Shown one piece after another: positions 7,884 to 16,046 of a stretch of DNA of 64,000 nucleotides (its first letter is position 1; each line of letters starts with the position of its first letter). Position numbers and translations under genes: made by a program. The stretch comes from Chloroflexota bacterium (GTDB taxonomy: Bacteria; Chloroflexota; UBA6077; CF-72). Below the pieces are notes generated by a model. The model worked only from the letters and a program-made list of their open reading frames with translations. It was not told the origin of the DNA and ran no database searches. Location of the stretch: NCBI GenBank assembly GCA_016191465.1, contig JACPOP010000026.1, forward strand, positions 37,616-101,615. Direction: 5' to 3'.

Positions 7884-10148
7884 CTACGGCGCGGCGCGCG
7901 TGGGTGCCGGCGTGGGCGCGGCTTGTGGTGCCGATGCGCCGCCGGTGCGCGCGGTGGGGACGGGGGTGGGCGCGGTTGCCGGGACCGTGGTCGCCGCTGG
8001 TGCTGGCGGTGTGGTGGCCGCCGCGGGCGCGCGCGTTGGGACGGCCGCGGCCGGGACAGCAGTTGCCGTGGGCGCGGCCCCGGCCGCTCCGGCAGTCGCG
8101 GCCGGGCGCGCGGTGGCGTCGGCCGCCGGCGCCTGCGCGGACGCCGCGTTCGTGGCGGATGCGGCGGGCGTGCCGGTCGCACGGGCTGGCTCAGCGGCGG
8201 CAGCCGCGGCGGCTTCCTTGTCGCCAACGACCTTCGCCAGCGCATCCTCGACGCTGGCGGTCGCGGGCTTGCCTTTCGTGCCGACGAGGGTGACGTTGCG
8301 TGAGGGCGCGTACGTGGTCTTCAGCTTCAGCGTGCGCGGTTCGGCGCCCTTCGGGGTGACGGACCGGGTGACGACCGCGTCAAAGCCCTCGCGCGCCGAT
8401 TCCACCTGGAGCGTACGCCCCCACACGAACGACGGCTCTGGCTCGGCGACCGGTTTGGGATCGGCCGGGGTGCGGTTGCTGATGTCGGCGGGTGAGACAT
8501 CCACTTTCCAGGTTGGCTTCGTGCCGTACAGGGCGAAGTAGAGGTTCGACTCGTCCGTGGCGGACTGGATCAGGACGTACGTGTCGGTCGGGTTGATCCA
8601 GCGGAAGTCCAGGCCGGCGTCGCTATCGACGGCAGCGTCCAGCCCGACCACGCCTCGTGAGGTGTAGGCGGGGATCCAGTACGTGTGCGGGTAGCGCTCT
8701 TCGAGTGGGTAGCCGCTCCAGAACACCGGCTGGAACAGCGTCGTGGCCACCTGGCAGATGCCGCCGGCCACACTGGGCACGGTCTTCACGCCTTCGCTGC
8801 CGGTTGTGATGCCGAACCCCCACTGGAAGCCCGCTTCCAGGGTGGTGGGGCCGACCTCCTTGTTGAAGGAGAAGGTCCCGCCCGGCGGCACGAGCACGCC
8901 GTTGAGGCGCTCGGCGGCCAGTTTGATGTTCGCCTGCTTCTCGGGGAGTGAGCCGGCGAAGGACGTGGAGCCGCGGTCGATGAGCTCCACGATGCCAAGC
9001 GACTTGAGATCGTCCGAGGGGACCGTGGGCCGCGTGGCCGCCACCGGGATCTCGGCCGTTCGCTCGCCGGCGAGCAGCCGCGTGCGCAGAAGCTGCACCG
9101 TGGCGGCCTGGTCGAGCACGCGGCCGTCGCGGCTCTCGCGCAGCACCTTCAGCGACCCGTTGGTGAACTGGACGCGCGCGTTCTGGACCTCCTGGTTCAC
9201 GTCCTTCGCGAGCTTGCCGACGAACGCCTGGAGCGACGCCTCGTCGAGTTTCACCGACACGGGTTGGCCCGCCCGCGCCGGTTGCTCCAGCGAGACCAGC
9301 TTCAGGACCTCGGCGCGCTCGAGGGGCCAGCGCTGCTTGCCGAACGTCAGCGTCAGGGGTGCTTCGGAGCCGGTGCTGCCGAGGAGGCGCTGCAACTGAT
9401 CGCGCGCGGTCTGCACCTGCTCGTTGGCCACCAGCGGCGGAGTCTCACGCACGACCAGGTCCGCCGCGGGACTGGCGAGCACCATGGCCCGGGTAATCCG
9501 CTCGCGAGAACCGGGGACGTCCAGGGCGACGCCCGTCTCGGCCGCCTGGTACTGGAACGTGCCGTCCTTGCTGTTGAGCACCAGCCCTGCGTCCCGCGGC
9601 GGCCGGTCCACCTCGCGGGCAATTTTCGTGAGCGAGCCGTCCAGTGCCGCCTGGTCGGTCGTGCCGTCCACCGCGATGCTGCGCCCGCTGAGCAAGGCGC
9701 CCAACTGCTCGCCCAGACGGGAGGCTGGGTTGCCCTCACGCCCGACGCGGTATGAGGCCAGCGCCAGGTCGGCCGGGTCGAGCCGCAGCCCAAGATCGCG
9801 CGCGCTGGTGTTCCAGGCGCGGTCGCCGTAGGCGAGCTTCAGGGGCCGCCCGAGCAGGACGTCCACGCTGGGCGCAATCCGCGCCGCCGCGTCCTGGCGA
9901 GACAATCCGCCGACGGATGTGCCGAGCACCGTCACGCCGGGCGCTACGCGGTCCCAGTTGGCAGCTTCAAAGCCCACTAGGCCGGCGAGCGTGAGGGCCA
10001 GGACCGCGGCGAGCCCCATCAGCACGTTCGCGCTGCTGACGCCGCCACTGAGTGGGGCGCGTACGTCGCGAGGACGTTGGGAGGGTAGGGCGCGGGAGAC
10101 AGTCGACACGGGCGGGAAAGAAACGAGCGGGGCCACCGTTTCTAACAC
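7884..10148 (-). CDS. VanW-domain cell-wall protein with peptidoglycan-binding-like repeats
   Basis: 754 residues, GTG start with AGGA eight bases upstream. A single membrane helix lies near residues 42-62. Then come two repeats of the PG_binding_4 type (VAPGVTVLGTSVGGLSRQDAA begins the first), followed by the VanW domain with FAGSLPEKQANIKLAAERLNG, PGGTFSFNKEVGP and GGICQVATTLF around residues 380-470. A G5-like beta domain follows near 570-625, and the last 100 residues are an Ala/Pro/Thr tail. VanW proteins occur in vancomycin-resistance clusters and as widespread wall proteins; their chemistry is not settled. The tail probably spans or binds the wall. The gene stands alone, and its third-position GC is very high in the tail. 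Confidence 0.88.
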   Translation of the reverse strand: MLETVAPLVSFPPVSTVSRALPSQRPRDVRAPLSGGVSSANVLMGLAAVLALTLAGLVGFEAANWDRVAPGVTVLGTSVGGLSRQDAAARIAPSVDVLLGRPLKLAYGDRAWNTSARDLGLRLDPADLALASYRVGREGNPASRLGEQLGALLSGRSIAVDGTTDQAALDGSLTKIAREVDRPPRDAGLVLNSKDGTFQYQAAETGVALDVPGSRERITRAMVLASPAADLVVRETPPLVANEQVQTARDQLQRLLGSTGSEAPLTLTFGKQRWPLERAEVLKLVSLEQPARAGQPVSVKLDEASLQAFVGKLAKDVNQEVQNARVQFTNGSLKVLRESRDGRVLDQAATVQLLRTRLLAGERTAEIPVAATRPTVPSDDLKSLGIVELIDRGSTSFAGSLPEKQANIKLAAERLNGVLVPPGGTFSFNKEVGPTTLEAGFQWGFGITTGSEGVKTVPSVAGGICQVATTLFQPVFWSGYPLEERYPHTYWIPAYTSRGVVGLDAAVDSDAGLDFRWINPTDTYVLIQSATDESNLYFALYGTKPTWKVDVSPADISNRTPADPKPVAEPEPSFVWGRTLQVESAREGFDAVVTRSVTPKGAEPRTLKLKTTYAPSRNVTLVGTKGKPATASVEDALAKVVGDKEAAAAAAAEPARATGTPAASATNAASAQAPAADATARPAATAGAAGAAPTATAVPAAAVPTRAPAAATTPPAPAATTVPATAPTPVPTARTGGASAPQAAPTPAPTRAAP

Positions 10149-10225
10149 ACACCTATCCTGGAACCGAAGAGTTTGGGTCTCACCAGGGGCACGGTTCCCC
10201 CGCCAGGGACCCTACGAACAGGTGC

Positions 10226-10462
10226 TCATGAGTCGTTCCACTGGAGCTGGCGCAACACCACCACGTCATCGCCACGCGCCTGGATGGGCTCGTCTTCCGG
10301 CAGATCCGACGCCCGCGCAAGCGCTTCGCTCACATGCAGGAGCTCGCCGTTCCACCACACCTGTTCGGCGAGTCCGCCGCGGAGGGCACGGGCGCGGAGT
10401 CGCCGAATGAGCTGCTCTCGATTCATGTTGGGCACGGCATCGGGAAGCATGAGACGTGCCAT
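10226..10462 (-). CDS. Small protein of unknown function
   Basis: A 78-residue frame on the minus strand. From residue 14 it reads NREQLIRRLRARALRGGLAE, then QVWWNGELLHVSEALARAS and DDVVVLRQLQW. The mix of a basic helix and a short beta segment looks like a real protein, and codon use fits the neighbourhood. Start choice is uncertain: ATGs at 10462, 10450 and 10426 are all possible and none has a clear ribosome-binding site. No family is recognised. It lies between the VanW gene and the methyltransferase, which read away from each other. Confidence 0.5.
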   Translation of the reverse strand: MARLMLPDAVPNMNREQLIRRLRARALRGGLAEQVWWNGELLHVSEALARASDLPEDEPIQARGDDVVVLRQLQWNDS

Positions 10463-10676
10463 TCGGCGGCGGCGCGCCCGTGGCGCGCTTGTGCCGCTCG
10501 CTGAACAGCCGGCTCTCTTGTGCTTCTGGGAAGGCTTGTTTATTCTCCGCGAGAAGGTCGCCCCCTGACCGGGGCCAGGCAGCGCGGTTGGCGCGCTGGA
10601 GCACGACGAACGAACGCATCGATGAACGAACCGTTCGAGCGCTCCCCGCCCCGTTCCAGGAGGTCGAACAACCACC

Positions 10677-11423
10677 GTGGCAATGACCATTCAAGCGACG
10701 AACCACACCAAGGCCATCCGCCTCGGGCACCCCAGCTACGTCTGGCGCCGCGGCCAGGACCGTCGCATGCAGCAGATCCGTGAGTTCGTGGAGCTGCGCG
10801 GCAAGCGCATCCTGGACATCGGCTGTGGGATGGGCATGTACGTGTCGCGGCTGCGCCAGTACAGCAACGACGTGTATGGCGTGGACGTGGACCCCGAGAA
10901 GATCGCCGAGGCGAGTAGCTGGCTGCCCAACCTGAAGGTGGCACCAGGCGAGCTGCTGCCGTTCGAGGACAACACCTTCGACGTGATCCTGCTCAACGAG
11001 GTCATCGAGCACGTCGAGGACGACCAGAAGACGATCCAGGAGGCGTATCGCCTGCTGGTGCCGGGCGGCCACATCGTGATCTATGCGCCGAACCGGCTGT
11101 ACCCGTTCGAGACGCACGGGTTTTACTTCGCGGGCAAGTACTACTTCCGCCTGCTGCCGGTGCTGGCCAACTGGGTGCCAGACTTCGTGCGCAACTACTT
11201 TGCGCCGCACGTGCGCATCTACACGCGCGCCAGCATCCGCCAACTGTTCAAGGGCCTGGATGCGCGCTTCGTGGTGGAATCGCACATCTTCCCGGGCCTG
11301 GACAACTGGGCCGAGCGCGGCCTGGTGGGGCGCATCTTCCGAGACCTGATGCACGCGGCGGAAAGCTCGCCCCTGCGGGCGTTTGGCATCTCGCACTTCG
11401 TGGTGGTGCAGAAGCCCGCGTAG
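10677..11423 (+). CDS. Class I SAM-dependent methyltransferase
   Basis: 248 residues. AGGAGG at 10658-10663 supports the GTG at 10677. The Rossmann fold shows motif I as ILDIGCGMGMYV near residue 45, the acidic tip of strand 2 as VYGVDVDPEKI, and DVILLNEVIEHVED as motif IV, followed by LVPGGHIVIYAPN. This is the Methyltransf_11/UbiE-like pattern, using S-adenosylmethionine to methylate a small molecule or lipid. The aromatic C-terminal half (FYFAGKYYFRLLP) suggests a hydrophobic acceptor. Acceptor unknown. It ends about 70 bases before the SAM riboswitch but is a separate unit. Confidence 0.85.
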   Translation: MAMTIQATNHTKAIRLGHPSYVWRRGQDRRMQQIREFVELRGKRILDIGCGMGMYVSRLRQYSNDVYGVDVDPEKIAEASSWLPNLKVAPGELLPFEDNTFDVILLNEVIEHVEDDQKTIQEAYRLLVPGGHIVIYAPNRLYPFETHGFYFAGKYYFRLLPVLANWVPDFVRNYFAPHVRIYTRASIRQLFKGLDARFVVESHIFPGLDNWAERGLVGRIFRDLMHAAESSPLRAFGISHFVVVQKPA

Positions 11424-11494
11424 CCCCACTGGCGGCGGCTCTGGTACATTCTTCTCGCGACCGCTCACACGGCGTCCGCCACAACTTCATAGCA

Positions 11495-11635
11495 CCCTTA
11501 TCAAGAGAGGTGGAGGGGAACGGCCCTGTGAAGCCCGGCAACCCCCTCGCTCGTGCGCAGGCGCAGGAGTGGGGCAGGTGCCAATTCCGCTAGTGGCTCT
11601 GTCTATCCCGGACGGAGCGGGCTAGAAGATGAGGG
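11495..11635 (+). ncRNA. SAM-I riboswitch aptamer (S-box)
   Basis: The conserved core is visible in order: CTTATCAAGAGAGGTGGAGG at 11497-11516, then GAAGCCCGGCAACC, then AGGTGCCAATTCC near 11576-11588. P1 forms between 11495-11502 (CCCTTATC) and 11628-11635 (GATGAGGG), all eight pairs fitting with one G-U. This is the SAM-I family, which binds S-adenosylmethionine and normally turns off methionine, cysteine or SAM genes. A terminator follows at 11664. It controls the PLP enzyme at 11735, which is annotated as threonine-synthase-like. A TGGTACATT extended -10 at 11442-11450 is the likely promoter. Confidence 0.93.
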
Positions 11636-11665
11636 AGCTCGTGCTCACGCGTGGCACCTCACGAG
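11633..11665 (+). promoter_or_regulatory. Antiterminator arms between SAM aptamer and terminator
   Basis: CTCGTG at 11638-11643 can pair with CACGAG at 11660-11665. Flanking bases extend the helix back into the P1 3' strand (11633-11635) and forward into the 5' arm of the terminator. Formation would therefore exclude both P1 and the terminator. That is the expected on-state when SAM is scarce. Confidence 0.65.
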
Positions 11666-11689
11666 CCCCTCACCCCGAGGGGCTTTTTG
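11664..11689 (+). terminator. Riboswitch-controlled intrinsic terminator
   Basis: Stem AGCCCCT (11664-11670) with AGGGGCT (11678-11684), seven-base loop, then five T residues. It lies 46 bases before the start codon of the PLP enzyme and ends transcription when SAM is bound to the upstream aptamer. Confidence 0.88.
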
Positions 11690-11734
11690 TATTCGGTTTC
11701 TGCCGCGAGCAGCCTGGAGGAGCCAGCACAACCT

Positions 11735-13027
11735 ATGGCGATCATCACCGCAGACGTACCGGCGCCCGTGGTGGCGTCCACCAGCCGCGTGCGCGGCCTG
11801 CAATGCCGCGAATGCGGACAGCTTTATCCGCGCGCCCCCATGCACGTCTGTGAGCTGTGCTTTGGTCCCCTGGAGGTCGCTTACGACTACGACGTGATCC
11901 GTCGAATGGTGAGCCGTGAGTCCATCGAGCGCGGGCCGCATTCGCTGTGGCGCTACCGCGACCTGCTGCCCGTAACGAGCGACCGCGTGGTAGACAGCGG
12001 GGCGGGCTTCACCCCGTTGCTGCGCGCCGAGAACCTGGGCCGTGCCCTGGGGCTGCGGAACCTGTGGGTCAAGAACGACACCGTGAACCCCACGTTCTCG
12101 TTCAAGGACCGCCCGGTTTCCATGGCCAGCAGCGTCGCCGCCTACGACTTCGGGTTTGACACCCTGGCGTGCGCCTCGACGGGGAACCTCGCGGGCTCGG
12201 TGGCCGCCCACGCGGCGCGCGCCTGGATGCGCGCCTGCATCTTCATTCCCGCGGACCTGGAGCCCAGCAAGATCTCTGGCGCGTCCATCTACGATCCCAT
12301 TCTTGTCGCGGTAGACGGCAACTACGACGACGTCAACCGGCTGTGCAGCGAGATTGGCGACCTGTACGGCTGGGCGTTTGTCAACATCAATGTACGGCCG
12401 TACTACTCCGAGGGATCGAAGACCCTCGCCTACGAAGTGGCCGAGCAGTTGGGCTGGCGTCTCCCGGACCGGGTCGTGGTGCCGATCGCTAGCGGCTCGA
12501 TGTTCACGAAGATCCACAAGGGCTTTCGCGAGCTCAGCTCGCTCGGGCTGGTGGCTGCTGGGAACGTGAAGATGGTCGGTGCCCAGGCGCTCGGCTGTTC
12601 GCCGGTGGTGACCGCCTTCAAGGAACACACCCACGACGTGCGGCCCGTCCGCCCCAACACCATCGTCAAGAGCCTCGCCATCGGCAACCCGGCCGACGGC
12701 TATTACTCGGTGAAGATCGTCGAGGAGACCGGCGGCGACCTGGAAGCGGTTACCGACGACGAGACAGTGGACGGCATCCGCCTGCTGGCCCGCACGGAAG
12801 GCATCTACGCCGAGACTGCCGGTGGAGTGACCGTGGGCGTTCTGAAAAAGCTGGCTTTGCGCGGGGCGATTGACCCCGACGAGACCGTGGTCGCGTATAT
12901 CACGGGGAATGGCCTGAAGACCCCGGATGCCGCCGCCGGCGTGTTGGCCCCGCCGCTGCACGTGGCACCCACGCTCTCTGCGTTCGAGGCGGCCTACAAA
13001 GACCTGCTGGCCCGCACTGGCGCCTGA
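11735..13027 (+). CDS. thrC: Threonine-synthase-family PLP enzyme under SAM riboswitch control
   Basis: 430 residues. GGAGGAG at 11716-11722 supports the ATG at 11735, just after the terminator. The N-terminus carries a zinc ribbon (LQCRECGQLYP and HVCELCFGPLEVAYDYD). The fold-type II PLP core has NPTFSFKDRP, whose Lys forms the Schiff base, and STGNLAGSVAAHA, the phosphate-binding loop. Threonine synthase turns O-phosphohomoserine into threonine. Members with this zinc ribbon are usual in many bacteria, so the plain call is ThrC. Odd points: the gene is governed by a SAM riboswitch, which normally controls methionine supply, and it is followed by a MoaD/ThiS-like carrier. A homocysteine synthase activity on the same substrate is a real alternative. 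Confidence 0.85.
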   Translation: MAIITADVPAPVVASTSRVRGLQCRECGQLYPRAPMHVCELCFGPLEVAYDYDVIRRMVSRESIERGPHSLWRYRDLLPVTSDRVVDSGAGFTPLLRAENLGRALGLRNLWVKNDTVNPTFSFKDRPVSMASSVAAYDFGFDTLACASTGNLAGSVAAHAARAWMRACIFIPADLEPSKISGASIYDPILVAVDGNYDDVNRLCSEIGDLYGWAFVNINVRPYYSEGSKTLAYEVAEQLGWRLPDRVVVPIASGSMFTKIHKGFRELSSLGLVAAGNVKMVGAQALGCSPVVTAFKEHTHDVRPVRPNTIVKSLAIGNPADGYYSVKIVEETGGDLEAVTDDETVDGIRLLARTEGIYAETAGGVTVGVLKKLALRGAIDPDETVVAYITGNGLKTPDAAAGVLAPPLHVAPTLSAFEAAYKDLLARTGA

Positions 13028-13191
13028 CCCGTGGTTCATGTGGCAGGCAATGCGCCATTCACGCACTGGCGCGCCCCTTCCATCCCGCCGCGCCGCGGTG
13101 GAAGCGCTCGATGCGACCCACATGACGCACGGGTGTGTGTTCCGCCCGTGTATCCCGCCCCTGATTTTGACCTGGAGGTCTACTGCTCCCG

Positions 13192-13470
13192 ATGAATGTC
13201 CGAGTCCGCATTCCTGCACCGCTGCGCCAGGCGACCGATGGTGCTGCCGAGGCATCCGTTCAGGCGGCCCCACTCTCCGCGGCCCTGGGCGAGCTTGAGA
13301 CGCAGTTCCCCGGCATGAAGGGCCGGCTGCGCGACGATGCCGGCGCCTTGCGCCGCTTCGTGAACATCTACGTCAATGGCGAGGACGTGCGGTTCTTGCA
13401 AGGTCTCGACACCGACCTGAAGGCGGGCGACGAGGTGAGCATCATCCCCGCCGTGGCCGGCGGCGCCTGA
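13192..13470 (+). CDS. MoaD/ThiS-family sulfur carrier protein ending in GGA
   Basis: 92 residues, ATG start with CTGGAGG upstream. The beta-grasp pattern is clear: VRVRIPAPLRQAT, LGELETQFPGMKGRL, LRRFVNIYVNGEDVRFL, and the end DEVSIIPAVAGGA. Sulfur carriers are adenylated and thiocarboxylated on a terminal Gly-Gly. Here one extra Ala follows the GG, so a peptidase must trim it first, as reported for HcyS with its JAMM enzyme HcyD in Wolinella. It lies 164 bases after the PLP enzyme, with no clear terminator between, so co-transcription from the SAM riboswitch is likely but not proven. The closest relative in the window is the carrier at 20132. Confidence 0.85.
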   Translation: MNVRVRIPAPLRQATDGAAEASVQAAPLSAALGELETQFPGMKGRLRDDAGALRRFVNIYVNGEDVRFLQGLDTDLKAGDEVSIIPAVAGGA

Positions 13471-13483
13471 GCAACCTGGCTGG

Positions 13484-14248
13484 TTAGCGCACGAACGCGC
13501 CCGGCGGGCGACTGGCGGAGTGACGTTCGAGGATGGGCTGGATGCCAAGCTCCTGAACGAGCGGGGCCCACAGCACAAAGCCAGGGTCCACGTGCTCGGC
13601 GCGGCTGAGCAGCTCACGCGTACGCAGGAAGCGGCCGCTGCCAGCTTCGACGGCCACCACGTAGAGAATGGCCTTCACCGAAAGCGGACGGGAGGCCAGC
13701 ACCGTGCTGGCCAGGTTGTACGCCTGCTGCTTGCCGCCAAGGCGCCACAGGACCGTAGCCAGTGCGAGTGGTGCCGCGGGGTCTTGTGGTGATTGCGCGG
13801 CCGCGTGGCGGAGCGCCGTGGCCGCTGAATCTAGCCGCCCGTCCTGGAGCAGCCCAATCCCTTCCGCGAGCGTCGATTCGGGGAACTCCGCGCCGAGGCG
13901 CACCACCTCTTTGCGGATGTTTTGATCGTGCGGCTCCCGCTCCCAGGCGGCGAGGAACTTTGCCGCGGCCCGCTCGCGGTCGCCACGGCGCTCGAACCAG
14001 ACCGCCTGACCGACCTCGGCCAGGGGGTCCTCGGGGTCCAGCGCCGCGCAATGCTGGAACGTCTCAAACGCTTCCGCTTGGCGCAGGCTGAGCTGGGCCC
14101 AGGCGAGGGCCCGGAGGGCGATGAGGCAATCAGGGTGGGTCCGCAGGGCCCGCTCGGCGGCGTTGGCAGCATCAAAATGCCGGCCCTGAATGGCAGCCTC
14201 TCGGGCTTCCTCCAAGTGGATCGCGGGATCAGCCACGGTGCGCCTCAC
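13484..14248 (-). CDS. TPR-repeat protein
   Basis: 254 residues of helical repeats. Runs such as HLEEAREAAIQGRHFDAANAAERAL, LAWAQLSLRQAEAFETFQHCAALDPEDP and LLQDGRLDSAATALRHAAAQSPQDP follow the 34-residue TPR consensus (A at 8 and 20, P near 32). About five repeats fit. TPR proteins are scaffolds for protein partners. Its GTG start overlaps the end of the ribbon-helix-helix gene by 20 bases, so it belongs to the ParA operon. A role tied to ParA positioning is possible but only inferred from position. Confidence 0.75.
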   Translation of the reverse strand: MRRTVADPAIHLEEAREAAIQGRHFDAANAAERALRTHPDCLIALRALAWAQLSLRQAEAFETFQHCAALDPEDPLAEVGQAVWFERRGDRERAAAKFLAAWEREPHDQNIRKEVVRLGAEFPESTLAEGIGLLQDGRLDSAATALRHAAAQSPQDPAAPLALATVLWRLGGKQQAYNLASTVLASRPLSVKAILYVVAVEAGSGRFLRTRELLSRAEHVDPGFVLWAPLVQELGIQPILERHSASRPPGAFVR

Positions 14249-14756
14249 TTTCGATCACGTCCGGCGCGCGACCGCGCCGCCGATGCGCCGCTTCCCGCGG
14301 CGCGGCTCCGAGCTCCACGGCGTCACGCAAGGCACCAATGGCCTGGCGCAGAACTTCGGAGCGGCTGACGCGCTTCGCAATCCGCCGCTTCCAGGCTCGG
14401 GCGATGAAGTCGATGTCGTCCAGGTCACGCTGCGAAAGATAGACGGTCCGCGCGAGCACGGCTCGCCCGGCGAGGCCCTTTCGCGCCTTGCCGGGTGGCG
14501 AGCCCTCCGGGCGAGCGTCAGAAGACCGAACGGTTGCGGCCCCGTCCGCGACGGAATCAGGAGCCGGCCTCAGGGTTTCGAGCGCCGGCTCCTCACTCTC
14601 GCTCTCCGCGTCCAGGATGGGAGTAGGGGCGCGGCCGGTGAGGATGTCGAGCGCCAGCGGGGAGCGGCGGGCCGTGGCGCCCTGGAAGATCTTCAGCTTG
14701 CTCTGCAGCAACCGCTGCGAAGCCGTGGTATCTACCGGCTCGCGCTTCCGAGCCAC
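14229..14756 (-). CDS. ParA partner with C-terminal ribbon-helix-helix-like domain
   Basis: 175 residues, GTG start overlapping the 3' end of parA by 25 bases. The N-terminal 90 residues are basic and low in structure. Residues about 103-145 read TVYLSQRDLDDIDFIARAW, then RVSRSEVLRQAIGALRDA, which is the strand-helix-helix pattern of a ribbon-helix-helix DNA binder. Small RHH proteins often serve as the centromere-binding partner of ParA ATPases or as their autoregulator. Neither the gene order nor the sequence alone shows whether this locus partitions a chromosome, a plasmid or a protein complex. No parS-like repeat was seen nearby. Confidence 0.65.
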   Translation of the reverse strand: MARKREPVDTTASQRLLQSKLKIFQGATARRSPLALDILTGRAPTPILDAESESEEPALETLRPAPDSVADGAATVRSSDARPEGSPPGKARKGLAGRAVLARTVYLSQRDLDDIDFIARAWKRRIAKRVSRSEVLRQAIGALRDAVELGAAPREAAHRRRGRAPDVIESEAHRG

Positions 14757-15847
14757 GCTTCGCGTCCCGAGAGAAATGCCTCGAATTCGAGCGGCTCGGC
14801 GCCGCCCGGAACCAGCTTCGGCTGGGGCGGCTCTGCGGCGGTGCCGTTCTGAGCGCGCACGATCTCCTCCTGGGGAGATGGCGCCGCGGCCGGCACGACG
14901 CCTGTCCTCTCCATATCAGCGTCAGGCGCTGCCTCTGGTGCGAGCACGACCTCGGGCTCAGGAATTGGATCATTCGGCGGAGCCGGGTCAGGCGCAGGCT
15001 TCGGCACCACCGACGGACGCGGAGCCTCCCTCTTCTGTGTCTGCGTTGATGGAGCGTCGCCCACGCGCGCCATGAGCTCCCGCGCAAGCGCCCTGTACGC
15101 ATCGGCCGCGGGGCTGCTCGTGTCGTAGTCGAGCACGCTGCGACCGGCTCGCGCAGTCTCCTTCAGCACCACCGCTAGCCGTACCTCGGTGTCAAAGACG
15201 TTGACCTCGCCCTGCAGCCCCTGGCGTACCGTCTGCACCACTTCGCGCGCGTGGCTGGTGCGCGGATCGACCATCGTGAGCAGCACCCCATAAATGGACA
15301 GCTCTGGGTTCAACTGGTCGCGCACGGCAGAGATGGTCTCGAGGATCTGCGCCAGGCCTTGCATGGCCAGGAAGTCCGCCTGGACCGGGATGACCACGCC
15401 GTCGGCTGCCCGAAGTGCGTTGATCGCCAGGAGGCCCAGGCTGGGAAGGCAGTCAATCAGCACGTAGTCGTAGCTGGCCGCGATCGGCTGCAGCAGGTTG
15501 CGCAGCGCTGACTCGCGGTTCATTGCCGACACCAGCCCAAGCTCCGCGGCAGAGAGGGTGCCGTTAGACGGGATCACGTCCAGGCCGCTGGGGGCATGGA
15601 CCACGGCGCCACCGATGCTGGGCGCCTTCGCCGGCTTCCCGCGCGCCGCGAGCATGAGCAGGTCGCCGATGGACGGGTACACCCCGTCGACGTCCGGGAT
15701 GCCGGCCGCCACCGACAGGTTGCCCTGCGGATCCAGGTCTACCAGCAGGACGCGCTTGCCGGCCGCCTGGAGGGCCGCGCCCAGGTTGAGCGTCGTCGTC
15801 GTTTTTCCGACGCCACCCTTCTGGTTAGAAACGGCCACAATGGGCAC
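14732..15847 (-). CDS. ParA/Soj-type ATPase with a long acidic-proline C-terminal tail
   Basis: About 371 residues. GTG at 15847 has GGAGG eight bases upstream; an in-frame GTG at 15865 is a weaker choice. The N-terminus is VAVSNQKGGVGKTTT, a deviant Walker A with signature lysine. Switch and Walker B regions are VDLDPQGN and YVLIDCLPSLG. The ParA part ends near residue 255. The last 115 residues are rich in Pro, Glu and Ala and are not part of usual ParA (about 250 residues). The tail could bind the TPR protein or a membrane. ParA proteins move cargo along DNA by ATP-driven binding. It heads an operon of three genes. Confidence 0.88.
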   Translation of the reverse strand: MPIVAVSNQKGGVGKTTTTLNLGAALQAAGKRVLLVDLDPQGNLSVAAGIPDVDGVYPSIGDLLMLAARGKPAKAPSIGGAVVHAPSGLDVIPSNGTLSAAELGLVSAMNRESALRNLLQPIAASYDYVLIDCLPSLGLLAINALRAADGVVIPVQADFLAMQGLAQILETISAVRDQLNPELSIYGVLLTMVDPRTSHAREVVQTVRQGLQGEVNVFDTEVRLAVVLKETARAGRSVLDYDTSSPAADAYRALARELMARVGDAPSTQTQKREAPRPSVVPKPAPDPAPPNDPIPEPEVVLAPEAAPDADMERTGVVPAAAPSPQEEIVRAQNGTAAEPPQPKLVPGGAEPLEFEAFLSGREAWLGSASR

Positions 15848-16046
15848 GCGGAGTCCTCCGTTCACCTGCTCGCCTGGTACCGTTCGCCGCCGGTAGCTCC
15901 GGCGGCATCAGCCAGGCAACCGCGATGCTACCGGTGACGGCGGCCGCCTTCAATAGCCGACATGTACGGGTGGCCACGCCGCGTCCCGCGGCAGCATCCG
16001 CTACCGTTGACTCAGGGAGCCGCCCAATGGTGAGAACCGACCCACT

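Noticed and set aside
11651..11734. Extended N-terminus of the thrC frame
   Set aside because: It would translate the riboswitch terminator; the ATG at 11735 with GGAGGAG is a better start.
11645..13273. 542-residue minus-strand frame over thrC
   Set aside because: It covers the riboswitch and thrC, and its residues are typical of antisense GC-rich shadow.
14229..15847. Plasmid or phage partition locus
   Set aside because: No parS repeats, replication gene or integrase nearby; chromosomal or protein-positioning use is equally likely.
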